Positions 35,243 through 43,454 of a DNA stretch of 64,000 bases are shown here, in pieces (within the stretch, counting starts at the first letter, position 1; each line of letters begins with the position of its first letter). A program made the translations under genes and the position numbers. The stretch lies in the NCBI GenBank assembly GCA_031292525.1, contig JARLGY010000044.1:62001-126000 (forward strand), read 5' to 3'. This DNA is from Flavipsychrobacter sp. Its GTDB lineage: Bacteria > Bacteroidota > Bacteroidia > Chitinophagales > Chitinophagaceae. Below the pieces are notes generated by a model. It was not told the origin of the DNA and searched no databases. It saw nothing but the letters and a program-made list of their open reading frames with translations.

Positions 35243-37264
35243 ATGAAAAAATTTATAACTAAATCAGTTCTGGCGGCTTTGCTTATAGGCTTCCTGCCAT
35301 TTACCCAGGTTATGGCCTCCTCCCATAGAGAGGCGCCATTGATATCTAACGATCCGCTTGCCGACAATACAGATCTTTATGTATTCAAGAGCCCTACCGA
35401 CTCTAGCAAAATGATCATCATAGCAAACTACATACCTTTTGAACATCCTGCAGGAGGTCCAAACTGGTATACGTTTGGTGAAAACATTCGCTATGAGATA
35501 CACATTAAGAACGAGGCAAGCACCACAGCAGATGACATAACTTACCGTTTCACGTTCACGCATACCAATGAGGACCCTACTACGTTTTTCAACATCCGTT
35601 TGGGCAAGCAGAATATTAAGGCAACTTACATCTGCGAAATGAGTACTAATGGTGGTGCATTTACTACAATAGCTTCAGGCACAGTTCCTCCTCCTAACAT
35701 TGGTCCGCGCTCTATAGAAGCTACTCCGGTAGGTTTAGGTGCAGCATCATATACCAGCCTGATTAATACTGATATAGCTACTGCCTCAACCGGCGAAAGG
35801 ATATTCTGCGGACCGGCTGATGATCCATTCTTCGTAGATCTTGGTGGTGCATTTGATGTGGGTGGTTTCCGTACTGGTGCACAAGGTGCACGCGATGGAT
35901 TGGCTAAAATGAATGTACATTCAATAGCTATGGAGATACCTGTTCAGAATCTTCAGAAAAACCACCAAACCATAACGCAGGCTACAAGCATCCTTGATCC
36001 TAACTATATAATAGGTGTATGGGCTTCAGCAAGCCGCCCGCAGATCAGCACTTTGAATGGCAACGGAACAGTAACTACATCTGGCAACTGGATACAGGTA
36101 TCGCGTCTTGGTATGCCGCTTACAAACGAAGCAGTAATACCAATAGGCAGCAAGGATAAATGGAACGGAACAAACCCTGCTAACGACTTACAGTTTGCAC
36201 CATTCTTTGAAAATCCAGAACTCGCTCTTTATATGGATAACTCTCAGTTTGGCCCTGCTGTTCCGGGCTTGTCACCATTGCGAATACAAACAGCGTCATT
36301 GGGCACATACGATTTCCGTAATGGTAAACAAGGGTTATATCCGTTAAAAGGTTCGCTTGCTGTAATTGGTACAGCGCTAGATGACCTTACCGGCTATGGA
36401 ACTATACTTTTGCCAGATAATCACAGCCCCCGTGCTGTAGACCTTTTGCCAATATTCTACACAGGTGTACCTAACGAAGCGCCCTACCAATTGGCAACAG
36501 GTAAAGGTGGTAATCCACTAGCTGCGGGTAAGCCGTTCATCAATAACTTCTTACCTACATTAGGTGATATGCTGCGCGTAAATATGGCTGTGCCGGCTAC
36601 ACCAAGAACAGACCCTAATTTTAGTTCTTTGGGTCTTGTGCAGGCGGCTGTTTTAGCGCTTACCAGCACCACAACGTATGCCAATACCAACATCCAGTTC
36701 ATTCCTAACATGGATGGTTTTCCTAATGGTCGCAGGCTTGAAGATGATGTGACTACCATAGAACTTCAGGCAGTTTCTGGTGCAGTACTGGCTGCAATTG
36801 GTCTTTGGTATGATGACTATAACGGCACAGGGAGCCCGGTAACTCCCGATCTGCTGAGTGTACTTAGTTTTAATGCAGGTGTCACTCATAATGATACCAC
36901 GTTCAAAACAACATTCCCATTCCTGCAAAATCCATGGAGAGGTTTCACAGGAGACCAGTATGTTGGTCCTACTTCCGTGCCCGAGCTGAATATTGGTGCG
37001 CCTGAAGCTATCATGACTGCATATCCAAATCCTTTTGTGAACAGCGTTACTTTCCGCTACAAACTCGCAAACACAAGTACTGTACGTATTACAGTGTTCG
37101 ACATTACAGGCCGAGTAGTACGTGTAATATCTGAAGGCCAAAAAACATCTGGAGACTATACAACTAAAGTAGATGGTTGTGGATTAATCCCTGGCAACTA
37201 CTTCGCAAAATTGTCTCTGGACGATCAGGACTTTAATACAGTGAAGCTTACAAAGGTTAATTAG
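35243..37264 (+). CDS. Secreted DUF4331 family protein with type IX sorting tail
   Basis: A 673-residue protein with signal peptide (about 1-25, ending QVMA) followed by SSHREAPLISNDPLADNTDL. The DUF4331 core closely parallels the upstream paralogue (for example CGPADDPFFVDL, VSRLGMPLTNEA and LPDNHSPRAVD). About 75 extra C-terminal residues form a Por secretion-system tail (TAYPNPFVNSVTFRYKL, FDITGRVVRVI, GNYFAKLSLDD, final KLTKVN). It should therefore be exported through the type IX system and displayed at the cell surface or released. Role unknown; the TPR and HupE-like genes downstream follow on the same strand beyond a terminator. Confidence 0.9.
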   Translation: MKKFITKSVLAALLIGFLPFTQVMASSHREAPLISNDPLADNTDLYVFKSPTDSSKMIIIANYIPFEHPAGGPNWYTFGENIRYEIHIKNEASTTADDITYRFTFTHTNEDPTTFFNIRLGKQNIKATYICEMSTNGGAFTTIASGTVPPPNIGPRSIEATPVGLGAASYTSLINTDIATASTGERIFCGPADDPFFVDLGGAFDVGGFRTGAQGARDGLAKMNVHSIAMEIPVQNLQKNHQTITQATSILDPNYIIGVWASASRPQISTLNGNGTVTTSGNWIQVSRLGMPLTNEAVIPIGSKDKWNGTNPANDLQFAPFFENPELALYMDNSQFGPAVPGLSPLRIQTASLGTYDFRNGKQGLYPLKGSLAVIGTALDDLTGYGTILLPDNHSPRAVDLLPIFYTGVPNEAPYQLATGKGGNPLAAGKPFINNFLPTLGDMLRVNMAVPATPRTDPNFSSLGLVQAAVLALTSTTTYANTNIQFIPNMDGFPNGRRLEDDVTTIELQAVSGAVLAAIGLWYDDYNGTGSPVTPDLLSVLSFNAGVTHNDTTFKTTFPFLQNPWRGFTGDQYVGPTSVPELNIGAPEAIMTAYPNPFVNSVTFRYKLANTSTVRITVFDITGRVVRVISEGQKTSGDYTTKVDGCGLIPGNYFAKLSLDDQDFNTVKLTKVN

Positions 37265-37279
37265 GAAGATGACTATTAT

Positions 37280-37310
37280 AGCTGTCCCGAAGAATCGGGA
37301 CAGCTTTTTT
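37280..37310 (+). terminator. Intrinsic terminator after the DUF4331 pair
   Basis: A perfect 11-base stem (37280-37290 with 37295-37305), AGAA loop and a run of six T. It lies 15 bases after the second DUF4331 stop, so the TPR lipoprotein gene behind it may need its own promoter or read-through. Confidence 0.95.
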
Positions 37311-37392
37311 ATATAGAGCGGACATACACATGAAAAAAATAACGATCGCTTTAGCTACATTTATACAAGGTCATAATACACACTTAGATTTT

Positions 37393-38724
37393 ATGAAAAA
37401 TTCAATTTATATCTTGCTTTTTTTAGTTTCCTTTATTGGCATTTCTTCTTGTTCATCTTTGGGCAATAAAAGCAATGACGATAAAATACCAGCTTTGCTA
37501 GAAAGGAAAGGTGATCTGGGTCCTAAGGACGAAGCAGAAAGCATAAGGATGGTATACAATAAGGCCGATAGCGCTTTAAAAGTGAATCCTGATGATATGA
37601 AGCAATACCTGGCTCTGGCTAGTGTGTTTATAACAGAAGGTCGCATAACAGGTAATGGTAATTACTATAGCAATGCCGCAGACAAAATGCTGGATAAGGT
37701 AATTAATAGTGGTGCTAACCCTGACCAGAAATTTCAGGCCTATAGCCTGAAATCTGCTGTTTTGCTAAATATGCACCAGTTTAAAGATGCACTGCAGGTA
37801 GCACAGCAGGGCGTAGCAATTGATAGCTTTAACTCTGGTATATTCGGCGCTCTTGTTGATGCAAACGTAGAACTGGGTAATTATACCGAAGCTGTGAAAG
37901 ATTGCGATAAAATGCTGGGTATTCGGCCCGATCTGCGTTCATATTCACGGGCATCTTACTTGCGCCAAATATATGGCGACAATGCAGGTGCAGTTGCTGC
38001 TATGAACATGGCTGTAGAAGCAGGTGTGCCTGGTGCTGAAAATACAGAATGGTCTCGAGTGACGCTTGGCGACCTGTACCTGAACATGGGTAATCTGGAT
38101 AGTGCAAGTATTGTCTATCGTACAGCGCTAGTGTACAGGCCTAATTATCCCTTTGCTGAAATGGGAATGGCAAGAGTAGAAAAGGCGAGGAACAATTATG
38201 CAGCTGCTATTGAGCATACTAAAAATGCCATAAAAATAATTAGTGAAGTGGCCTTTGTAAGTTACCTGGGTGACCTATATGAATTGCAAGGCAATGCGGC
38301 TAAAGCAAAAGAAGTGCATGATGATGTGGTGAACCTGCTACTGGATGGAGAAAAAGAACAGCCTGCTGATGCACCTATAAAACACAATATAAGTCGCGAG
38401 ATGGCCATGGCCTACCTCGCAGATCATAACCTGGACAAGGCTTTACAATATGCGCAGACAGATATAAATATGCGCCCTGAAAATATTGATGCCAACAATC
38501 TTTTGGCCTGGATATACTACCTGAAAGGTGATTATGCCAATGCAAAAATGCATGCAGACAAAATGTTGCAGACCAATACTAAAAACGCCAATACACTTTT
38601 TGAGGCTGGTGTTATTTACGAGAGCGCAGGCGACCCAACTAAAGGTAAGCTGCTGATACAGCAAGCAAAAAATATTAGCCCATACATAGACCAGAAAATA
38701 GTTGGCCAGTCTAAGTTGTTGTAA
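37393..38724 (+). CDS. TPR-repeat lipoprotein
   Basis: From the ATG at 37393 the protein has 443 residues and a clean lipoprotein signal: a hydrophobic stretch followed by GISSC with C20 lipidated. An in-frame ATG at 37330 would add 21 residues before that signal and is less likely. The rest is alpha-helical with tetratricopeptide motifs (for example LALASVFITEGRI, AEMGMARVEKARNNYAAAIEHT, ALQYAQTDINMRPENIDANNLLAWIYYLKGDYANA). It is probably anchored in the outer or inner membrane facing the periplasm as a protein-binding scaffold. It overlaps the HupE-like gene (TAATG), so the two are cotranslated. Confidence 0.85.
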   Translation: MKNSIYILLFLVSFIGISSCSSLGNKSNDDKIPALLERKGDLGPKDEAESIRMVYNKADSALKVNPDDMKQYLALASVFITEGRITGNGNYYSNAADKMLDKVINSGANPDQKFQAYSLKSAVLLNMHQFKDALQVAQQGVAIDSFNSGIFGALVDANVELGNYTEAVKDCDKMLGIRPDLRSYSRASYLRQIYGDNAGAVAAMNMAVEAGVPGAENTEWSRVTLGDLYLNMGNLDSASIVYRTALVYRPNYPFAEMGMARVEKARNNYAAAIEHTKNAIKIISEVAFVSYLGDLYELQGNAAKAKEVHDDVVNLLLDGEKEQPADAPIKHNISREMAMAYLADHNLDKALQYAQTDINMRPENIDANNLLAWIYYLKGDYANAKMHADKMLQTNTKNANTLFEAGVIYESAGDPTKGKLLIQQAKNISPYIDQKIVGQSKLL

Positions 38725-39392
38725 TGAAAAAGTACGCCGCGATTTTAATTTTTCTGTTGATGTGTGTGCTGCAAACTCATGGGCACACTATCAATTACCA
38801 GCTGGATAGGGATAGTAATGGTTCGGTATTTTTAAAATACCTGCTGTTGGGTTACGAGCACATTATACCTCTTGGTTTCGATCATATCCTATTTATACTT
38901 TGTGTTTTCTTTCTCAATACCAGTATAAAGAAGATAGTACTGCAGGCATCCATGTTCACCATAGCGCATTCCATCACCCTTGGCTTGGCTATGTATGGTA
39001 TTATAAAGCCACCAAGCAACCTTGTGGAACCGCTTATAGCATTGTCAATAGTATTTCTTGCGCTTGAGAATGTGTATTCCAGCAAAGTAAAGCCATGGCG
39101 AATGGTTATGATCTTCATATTCGGTATGGTACACGGTATGGGCTTTGCCGGGGCGCTGTCTCAATTGGGAATGCCTCAGTATGCCTTCGCAACGGCGCTC
39201 ATCAGTTTTAATGTGGGCGTGGAACTGGGCCAGCTCAGCATCATCCTATTCATGTATTTTGTAGTGGCCAGGACTTTTTCGGGTAAGTCCTGGTATCGTA
39301 ACCGTATTGTTATTCCGGCCTCTCTTATTATAGCGCTTATAGCAAGTTACTGGACCATAGAGCGTATTTTCTTCACTGCGCAGGGAGCATAA
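38724..39392 (+). CDS. HupE/UreJ-2 family membrane protein
   Basis: A 222-residue protein with signal or first span (residues 4-20), a short periplasmic segment and about six further spans. GYEHIIPLGFDHILFIL, MFTIAHSITLGLA and MVHGMGFAGAL place conserved histidines in or near the membrane, as in HupE/UreJ proteins associated with nickel or cobalt uptake. The second-type subfamily (often with an N-terminal exported region) is of unproven function. Coupled translation with the TPR lipoprotein and proximity to the DUF4331 pair suggest one functional module. Confidence 0.85.
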   Translation: MKKYAAILIFLLMCVLQTHGHTINYQLDRDSNGSVFLKYLLLGYEHIIPLGFDHILFILCVFFLNTSIKKIVLQASMFTIAHSITLGLAMYGIIKPPSNLVEPLIALSIVFLALENVYSSKVKPWRMVMIFIFGMVHGMGFAGALSQLGMPQYAFATALISFNVGVELGQLSIILFMYFVVARTFSGKSWYRNRIVIPASLIIALIASYWTIERIFFTAQGA

Positions 39393-39509
39393 ATATTGTA
39401 GATTTAACGCGACTATTGTACCATGTTTTATTAAAAAAAATACTGTTGGCTTTTATGGCTACCTTCACAGACATTGATATTCAGTCGATGTGGGTAAAAA
39501 GAATACAAA

Positions 39510-39713
39510 ATGGATGTCAGGGAACTGAAAGAACAGATAGACGGGATACGCAATGCTATGTCTCGTGAACAGAATGGTGTAAACACCAATAAAAAAGCAA
39601 ACTTGCAGGTTTGGGAAAACCGTATAGCAGATATTGAGGATGAAATAGTAGTGAAGCAAAAAGAAGAGGACAAACAAGCCGCGCAGATTGCTGCTGCTGT
39701 GGTTACAGAATAA
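39510..39713 (+). CDS. Small coiled-coil hypothetical protein
   Basis: A 67-residue, charged, leucine/isoleucine-heptad protein (LKEQIDGIRNAMSREQ, VWENRIADIEDEIVVKQKE) that should form a single coiled coil. No domain is recognised and no signal peptide is seen. It lies 117 bases after the HupE-like gene, in the same direction, and its codon pattern looks coding. Ribosome-binding sequence is weak, as usual in Bacteroidota. Function unknown. Confidence 0.55.
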   Translation: MDVRELKEQIDGIRNAMSREQNGVNTNKKANLQVWENRIADIEDEIVVKQKEEDKQAAQIAAAVVTE

Positions 39714-39779
39714 ATACTTTAGGTCTTGCGCCTGTTGCGGCACGTTCTTTTTATAACATAAATTAAATGAAATTTATTT

Positions 39780-39995
39780 ATGGAAAAGCGCGTAATTGGT
39801 GTAGTACTAACTTTACTTGGAGTATTGGGACTAATAATAGCTGGTGTTAACTTTGTTTCTCATGGCGCTGGCGAAGGTAGTGGCATGAGGGCGTTAGCCG
39901 TATATGGCATCATAGGACTATTATTCTTTTTCTCAGGAATTGGTCTTATCCGCAGTACTCGCGATATTGCAAAAAATAATGAGCATGTAAGCTAA
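39780..39995 (+). CDS. Small two-span membrane protein
   Basis: A 71-residue protein with two hydrophobic segments (about residues 5-25, VIGVVLTLLGVLGLIIAGV, and 38-58, LAVYGIIGLLFFFSGIGLI) separated by a glycine-rich loop. Both short tails are charged. Such proteins are common and uncharacterised in Bacteroidota. Its stop codon lies in the loop of the bidirectional terminator that follows, which marks the end of this transcription unit. Confidence 0.65.
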   Translation: MEKRVIGVVLTLLGVLGLIIAGVNFVSHGAGEGSGMRALAVYGIIGLLFFFSGIGLIRSTRDIAKNNEHVS

Positions 39996-40011
39996 TTACA
40001 TGCTCATTATT
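39975..40011. terminator. Bidirectional intrinsic terminator
   Basis: A 16-base perfect stem (39975-39990 with 39996-40011) and a 5-base loop, with T-runs on the plus-strand 3' side and A-runs on the other, sits between convergent genes. It overlaps the last codons of the small membrane protein and serves lepB from the opposite strand. Confidence 0.93.
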
Positions 40012-40031
40012 TTTTAATGATCCCGCACGTT

Positions 40032-41222
40032 TCATTCCAGCGAATGTATAGTATGAAGGAGGCGTTTCCAACGCATGTCTGCAATTGGGCCGCCGTCTCC
40101 GTAGCTCAGCCAGATAAACCACGCTTTACCTACAATATGATCTTCGGGCACAAAGCCCCAATAACGGGAATCAAGCGAATTGTGACGATTGTCTCCCATC
40201 ATCCAGTAGTAGTCCATTTTGAAAGTGTAAGCTGTAGCCGGCTTTCCGTTGATGATAAATTTACCATTTTGTTCTTCTAGGATATTACCCTCATAGTTGG
40301 CAATAATACGCCGGTACAAGGCTATATTGCCGGGTGTTAAAGTAACTGTAGTACCTGCTTTTGGTATTGTTATAGGGCCGTAGTTATCTCTATTCCATTT
40401 AAAATTGCTGGTGTCTAAAGGGAATACCCATTCTCCAGCTTCCTTTGGGGCTGTACCTGCAGGTTCTTCCTCGTACACGTCAACTGATGTAACATTAGAC
40501 GCTTTCTGTAAGGCTGCTACCTGGTCGTTTGCAAGGTTGTAAATATATACGCTGTTATTTAGCGTTGCAACTAACTCTGCTTCGTCATCCACAGCTGGCG
40601 GTCTTCCGTTTGTCCTTACCACGTAGTTCAGTTTTGAATGAGGATACAACGTATTGAGTTTGCCATTTACATACACTATAGCATTCTTCACTTCAACAAT
40701 GTCACCCGGTATGCCTACACACCTTTTTATCAGATTCTCTTTCTTGTCAACCGGGCGCGTAACAATATGGTATTTGCTTAGTATGGCATCCCTGCCATAT
40801 AGGCGGCACAGCTGGTAATAATCCATGTCAGGCTTTTCTATAATTGCGGTATCACCTGAAGGGCCATTAAAGACTACAATGTCATTGCGCTCTACATGTC
40901 CAAAACCCGGTAGGCGATGGTATTTCAATTCAACTGCATCAGTATATGATTTTCCACCGGTCAAGGGAATTGTGTTATGTATTAGAGGCAATGCAAGAGG
41001 TGTATTGGGTATGCGCGGGCCATAAGCCATTTTGTTTACAAACAGGTAGTCATTGATAAGCAGGGTACCTTCCATCGAACCACTAGGTATGGTGTATGCC
41101 TCGCACGAAAAGGTGCGGATAAGGGTTGCTGTAAATAAGGCAAATACTCCGGCGTCCAGCCATTCACGCCAGGCGGGCTTTTTTGCCTTGTCTGATGTGC
41201 GCTTCTTACGTTTAAATAACAT
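40032..41222 (-). CDS. lepB: Signal peptidase I
   Basis: A 396-residue inner-membrane protease. An N-terminal span (about residues 22-38) precedes the catalytic region. S49 in IPSGSME is the nucleophile and K166 in NLIKRCVGIPGD the general base, matching the family Ser-Lys dyad. GDNRHNSLDSRYWGFVP near the end is the box E region. It is longer than E. coli-type minimal catalytic domains because of an insertion between the boxes (about 180-290), usual in Bacteroidota. It removes signal peptides from exported proteins. It stands alone between convergent and divergent neighbours. Confidence 0.95.
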   Translation of the reverse strand: MLFKRKKRTSDKAKKPAWREWLDAGVFALFTATLIRTFSCEAYTIPSGSMEGTLLINDYLFVNKMAYGPRIPNTPLALPLIHNTIPLTGGKSYTDAVELKYHRLPGFGHVERNDIVVFNGPSGDTAIIEKPDMDYYQLCRLYGRDAILSKYHIVTRPVDKKENLIKRCVGIPGDIVEVKNAIVYVNGKLNTLYPHSKLNYVVRTNGRPPAVDDEAELVATLNNSVYIYNLANDQVAALQKASNVTSVDVYEEEPAGTAPKEAGEWVFPLDTSNFKWNRDNYGPITIPKAGTTVTLTPGNIALYRRIIANYEGNILEEQNGKFIINGKPATAYTFKMDYYWMMGDNRHNSLDSRYWGFVPEDHIVGKAWFIWLSYGDGGPIADMRWKRLLHTIHSLE

Positions 41223-41335
41223 AGCAGGAAATTTAGTATGGCAATAGGAACGTTGGTTATATTGTATTTATTGTATTAGTAATGTTGCAATGCAAGCTTC
41301 TCAAGATAGATTTTAGAAAATAATTAAGAGATAAT

Positions 41336-41366
41336 TTGAAATAATGAACACTGTTCAGTAAATTTG
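41336..41366 (+). promoter_or_regulatory. Promoter and palindromic operator of the TetR gene
   Basis: TAAATTTG at 41359-41366 fits the Bacteroidota -7 consensus TAnnTTTG exactly, and TTG at 41336-41338 lies 20 bases upstream as a -33 element. Between them sits TGAACA-C-TGTTCA (41345-41357), a perfect palindrome around one central base. The same 17-base context recurs before the TolC-like gene at 42051-42063. This is the expected layout for autorepression. Confidence 0.82.
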
Positions 41367-41382
41367 CATTGTAATTGTGATT

Positions 41383-41994
41383 ATGGGTATTACAGAAAGG
41401 AAAGAAAGGGAAAAGCAGGAAATGCGCGACAAGATCATTGACGCCGCTATTTCTATGTTTTTAGAGGAAGGATATGAAAAAACATCCATTCGTAATATAG
41501 CAGAAAAAATAGAGTACAGCCCTGCAACTATCTATCTGTATTATAAAGACAAAGACGAATTGTTGTACGATGTACAAAAGCAGGCCTTTGGCAAGCTGGA
41601 TGATGTATTCAGGGAAAAGATAACAGCTGCAGATCCATTTGAGCGCCTGGAGCAAATATGTCGCACCTATGTATGGTTCGGTATAAACAATCCTGAGCTG
41701 TACGATCTCATGTTCATCATAAAGGCCCCTATGAATGCCATAGATGATAATGAATGGCACAATGGTGATCAGGCTCTGAATGCACTGATAGGCTGTGTGA
41801 CAGAGTGTCTGAGTAAACAAGAGATCAGATTTTCAGACCCACGTGTTGCGGCTTTGTCCATATGGTCAATGGGGCACGGTCTTATATCATTAAACATACG
41901 TTGCCGTATAAAAGAGGAACTTATCGGTAATATAGACAAAGAAGAAATGATCAACAAGTGTATAAATGAATATGTACAACTAATTAAAAAATAA
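41383..41994 (+). CDS. TetR-family repressor of the adjacent efflux operon
   Basis: A 203-residue protein from the ATG at 41383 (a GTG two codons earlier is less likely). The N-terminal helix-turn-helix (about residues 10-57; IIDAAISMFLEEGYEKTSIRNIAEKI, then SPATIYLYYKDKDELLYDV) is typical of TetR. The C-terminal ligand domain is helical and variable. Its promoter and the start of the efflux operon share a palindrome, so it most likely represses both until a pump substrate binds. A terminator follows directly. Confidence 0.92.
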   Translation: MGITERKEREKQEMRDKIIDAAISMFLEEGYEKTSIRNIAEKIEYSPATIYLYYKDKDELLYDVQKQAFGKLDDVFREKITAADPFERLEQICRTYVWFGINNPELYDLMFIIKAPMNAIDDNEWHNGDQALNALIGCVTECLSKQEIRFSDPRVAALSIWSMGHGLISLNIRCRIKEELIGNIDKEEMINKCINEYVQLIKK

Positions 41995-42000
41995 TAGCCA

Positions 42001-42040
42001 ATAGCTCAGTATCTAATTTAGGATACTGAGCTATTTTTTT
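42001..42040 (+). terminator. Intrinsic terminator after the TetR gene
   Basis: A perfect 13-base stem (42001-42013 with 42022-42034), an 8-base loop and a run of seven T lie 7 bases after the repressor stop, separating it from the efflux genes. Confidence 0.93.
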
Positions 42041-42050
42041 GCCTCATTAA

Positions 42051-42063
42051 TAAACAGTGTTCA
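42051..42063. promoter_or_regulatory. Second TetR operator, in the leader of the efflux operon
   Basis: The sequence TAAACAGTGTTCA is the inverse of the palindrome at 41345-41357 with one mismatch. Shared flanks extend the match to 17 bases in opposite orientation. It lies only 2 bases before the ATG of the TolC-like gene, so bound repressor could block both transcription and initiation. Confidence 0.8.
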
Positions 42064-42065
42064 TT

Positions 42066-43442
42066 ATGTCAACAACAATAAACAAAAAAATTACGTTCAT
42101 TTACATTGCGTTGTTTTTATGTGGCTCGCTTTTATCAAAAGCCCAGTCCAGCACGCTTGATGCATATATCCAGGAAGCATTTAGCAATAACAACGGATTA
42201 AAACAGCAACAGTTACAGTGGCAGAAATCGCTTTTTGCACTTAAAGAAGCTCGTTCCCTATTCTACCCTAATGTAAGTGTGTTGGGCAGTTATAACAAAG
42301 CTGACGGTGGCCGTACCATAGATCTGCCCATAGGTGATCTGTTTAATCCGGTATATAGCACCTTGAATCAAATCACGGCCAGCAATTCTTTTCCCACATT
42401 AAAGAATGAATCTATCCTGTTGAATCCGGATAATTTTTACGATGCGAAGTTTAGAACTGTATTGCCACTTGTAGATGCAGAGATCTATTACAATAAAAAA
42501 ATCAAGAACGTAATGATCAGTCAGCAACAGGCTGCGGTAAACGTATATAAGCGGGAACTGGTGAAAGAGGTGAAATATGCATACTACCAATACTACCAGG
42601 CAAGTAAGGCTATTGATATTTATAATAACTCGCTGCAGTTGGTAAATGAAAATATAAGGGTTAATGAAAGCCTGCTACGCAATGGTGTAAGGAACAGCAC
42701 TGCACTTACAAGAGCAGAAACTGAAAAACAAAAGATAAACGCATCGATAACAGAGTCTGAAAATAATCAGAAAAATGCGCAGGCATACTTCAACTTCTTA
42801 CTGAATAAGCCACTTACCGAGGCTGTGGTTATAGATACAGAGGCAGTAGCGCAGCTACCCAATGTTGTGGAAGATAATGCTTTGGATGTAACACAGCGGG
42901 AAGAGCTATTGCAGCTTAAAGATGCTACTGCTATCTATGCACTGAATACCCAATTAAAAAGAGCCTACTTGGTGCCGAAGCTCAATACTTTTTTAGACTT
43001 GGGTACGCAGGGCTTCAACTGGCAATACGATAATAAAACACAATACTATTTCTGGGGAGTAAATCTGCAATGGGATCTGTTTGCTGCGGGGCGTAACAAT
43101 TACAAAATAAAACAAGCCACCATAGATCAGGCTGTTTCAAGCATAGCATATGATGATGCCGAAAAAAGTTTCATGCTGCAACTTACCCAGGCGCTGAATA
43201 ACTATAACTCAGCCCTGGCAAATTATAAAAGCGCAGAAGAGCAGTTGCAACTGGCTACCAAATATTATAGTGATCAGCTGAAAGTATATAAAGAAGGGCA
43301 GCTGCTTTATATAGAGCTGATAGATGCACTCAACCAATTAACAAGTGCTAAGCTGCAGGAAAGCATTACACTGGCAAATGTGCATATAGCCGCCGCTGCA
43401 ATAGAACGTAACAAGGCTACTTATCCCATCAACAACAAATAA
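42066..43442 (+). CDS. TolC-family outer-membrane efflux protein
   Basis: A 458-residue protein from the ATG at 42066, with a signal peptide (about 1-28, ending LLSKAQS). Long amphipathic helices follow in two repeats, as in TolC/OprM channels (for example LKEARSLFYPNVSVLGSYNKADGG, AYYQYYQASKAIDIYNNSLQLVNENIRVNESLL and ATKYYSDQLKVYKEGQLLYIELIDALNQLTSAKL). It forms the outer-membrane exit duct of the pump encoded by the next two genes, 12 and 18 bases apart. It is controlled by the operator at 42051-42063. Confidence 0.92.
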   Translation: MSTTINKKITFIYIALFLCGSLLSKAQSSTLDAYIQEAFSNNNGLKQQQLQWQKSLFALKEARSLFYPNVSVLGSYNKADGGRTIDLPIGDLFNPVYSTLNQITASNSFPTLKNESILLNPDNFYDAKFRTVLPLVDAEIYYNKKIKNVMISQQQAAVNVYKRELVKEVKYAYYQYYQASKAIDIYNNSLQLVNENIRVNESLLRNGVRNSTALTRAETEKQKINASITESENNQKNAQAYFNFLLNKPLTEAVVIDTEAVAQLPNVVEDNALDVTQREELLQLKDATAIYALNTQLKRAYLVPKLNTFLDLGTQGFNWQYDNKTQYYFWGVNLQWDLFAAGRNNYKIKQATIDQAVSSIAYDDAEKSFMLQLTQALNNYNSALANYKSAEEQLQLATKYYSDQLKVYKEGQLLYIELIDALNQLTSAKLQESITLANVHIAAAAIERNKATYPINNK

Positions 43443-43454
43443 AATATAGAAAAC

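Noticed and set aside
33520-36990. Long-range DNA similarity considered as a mobile-element or assembly duplication
   Set aside because: The two stretches are diverged paralogous DUF4331 genes with different ends (only one has a sorting tail), not identical copies, and no terminal repeats or transposase are present.
37330-37392. Upstream ATG for the TPR lipoprotein
   Set aside because: It would place a 21-residue extension before a complete lipoprotein signal peptide, so the ATG at 37393 is favoured.
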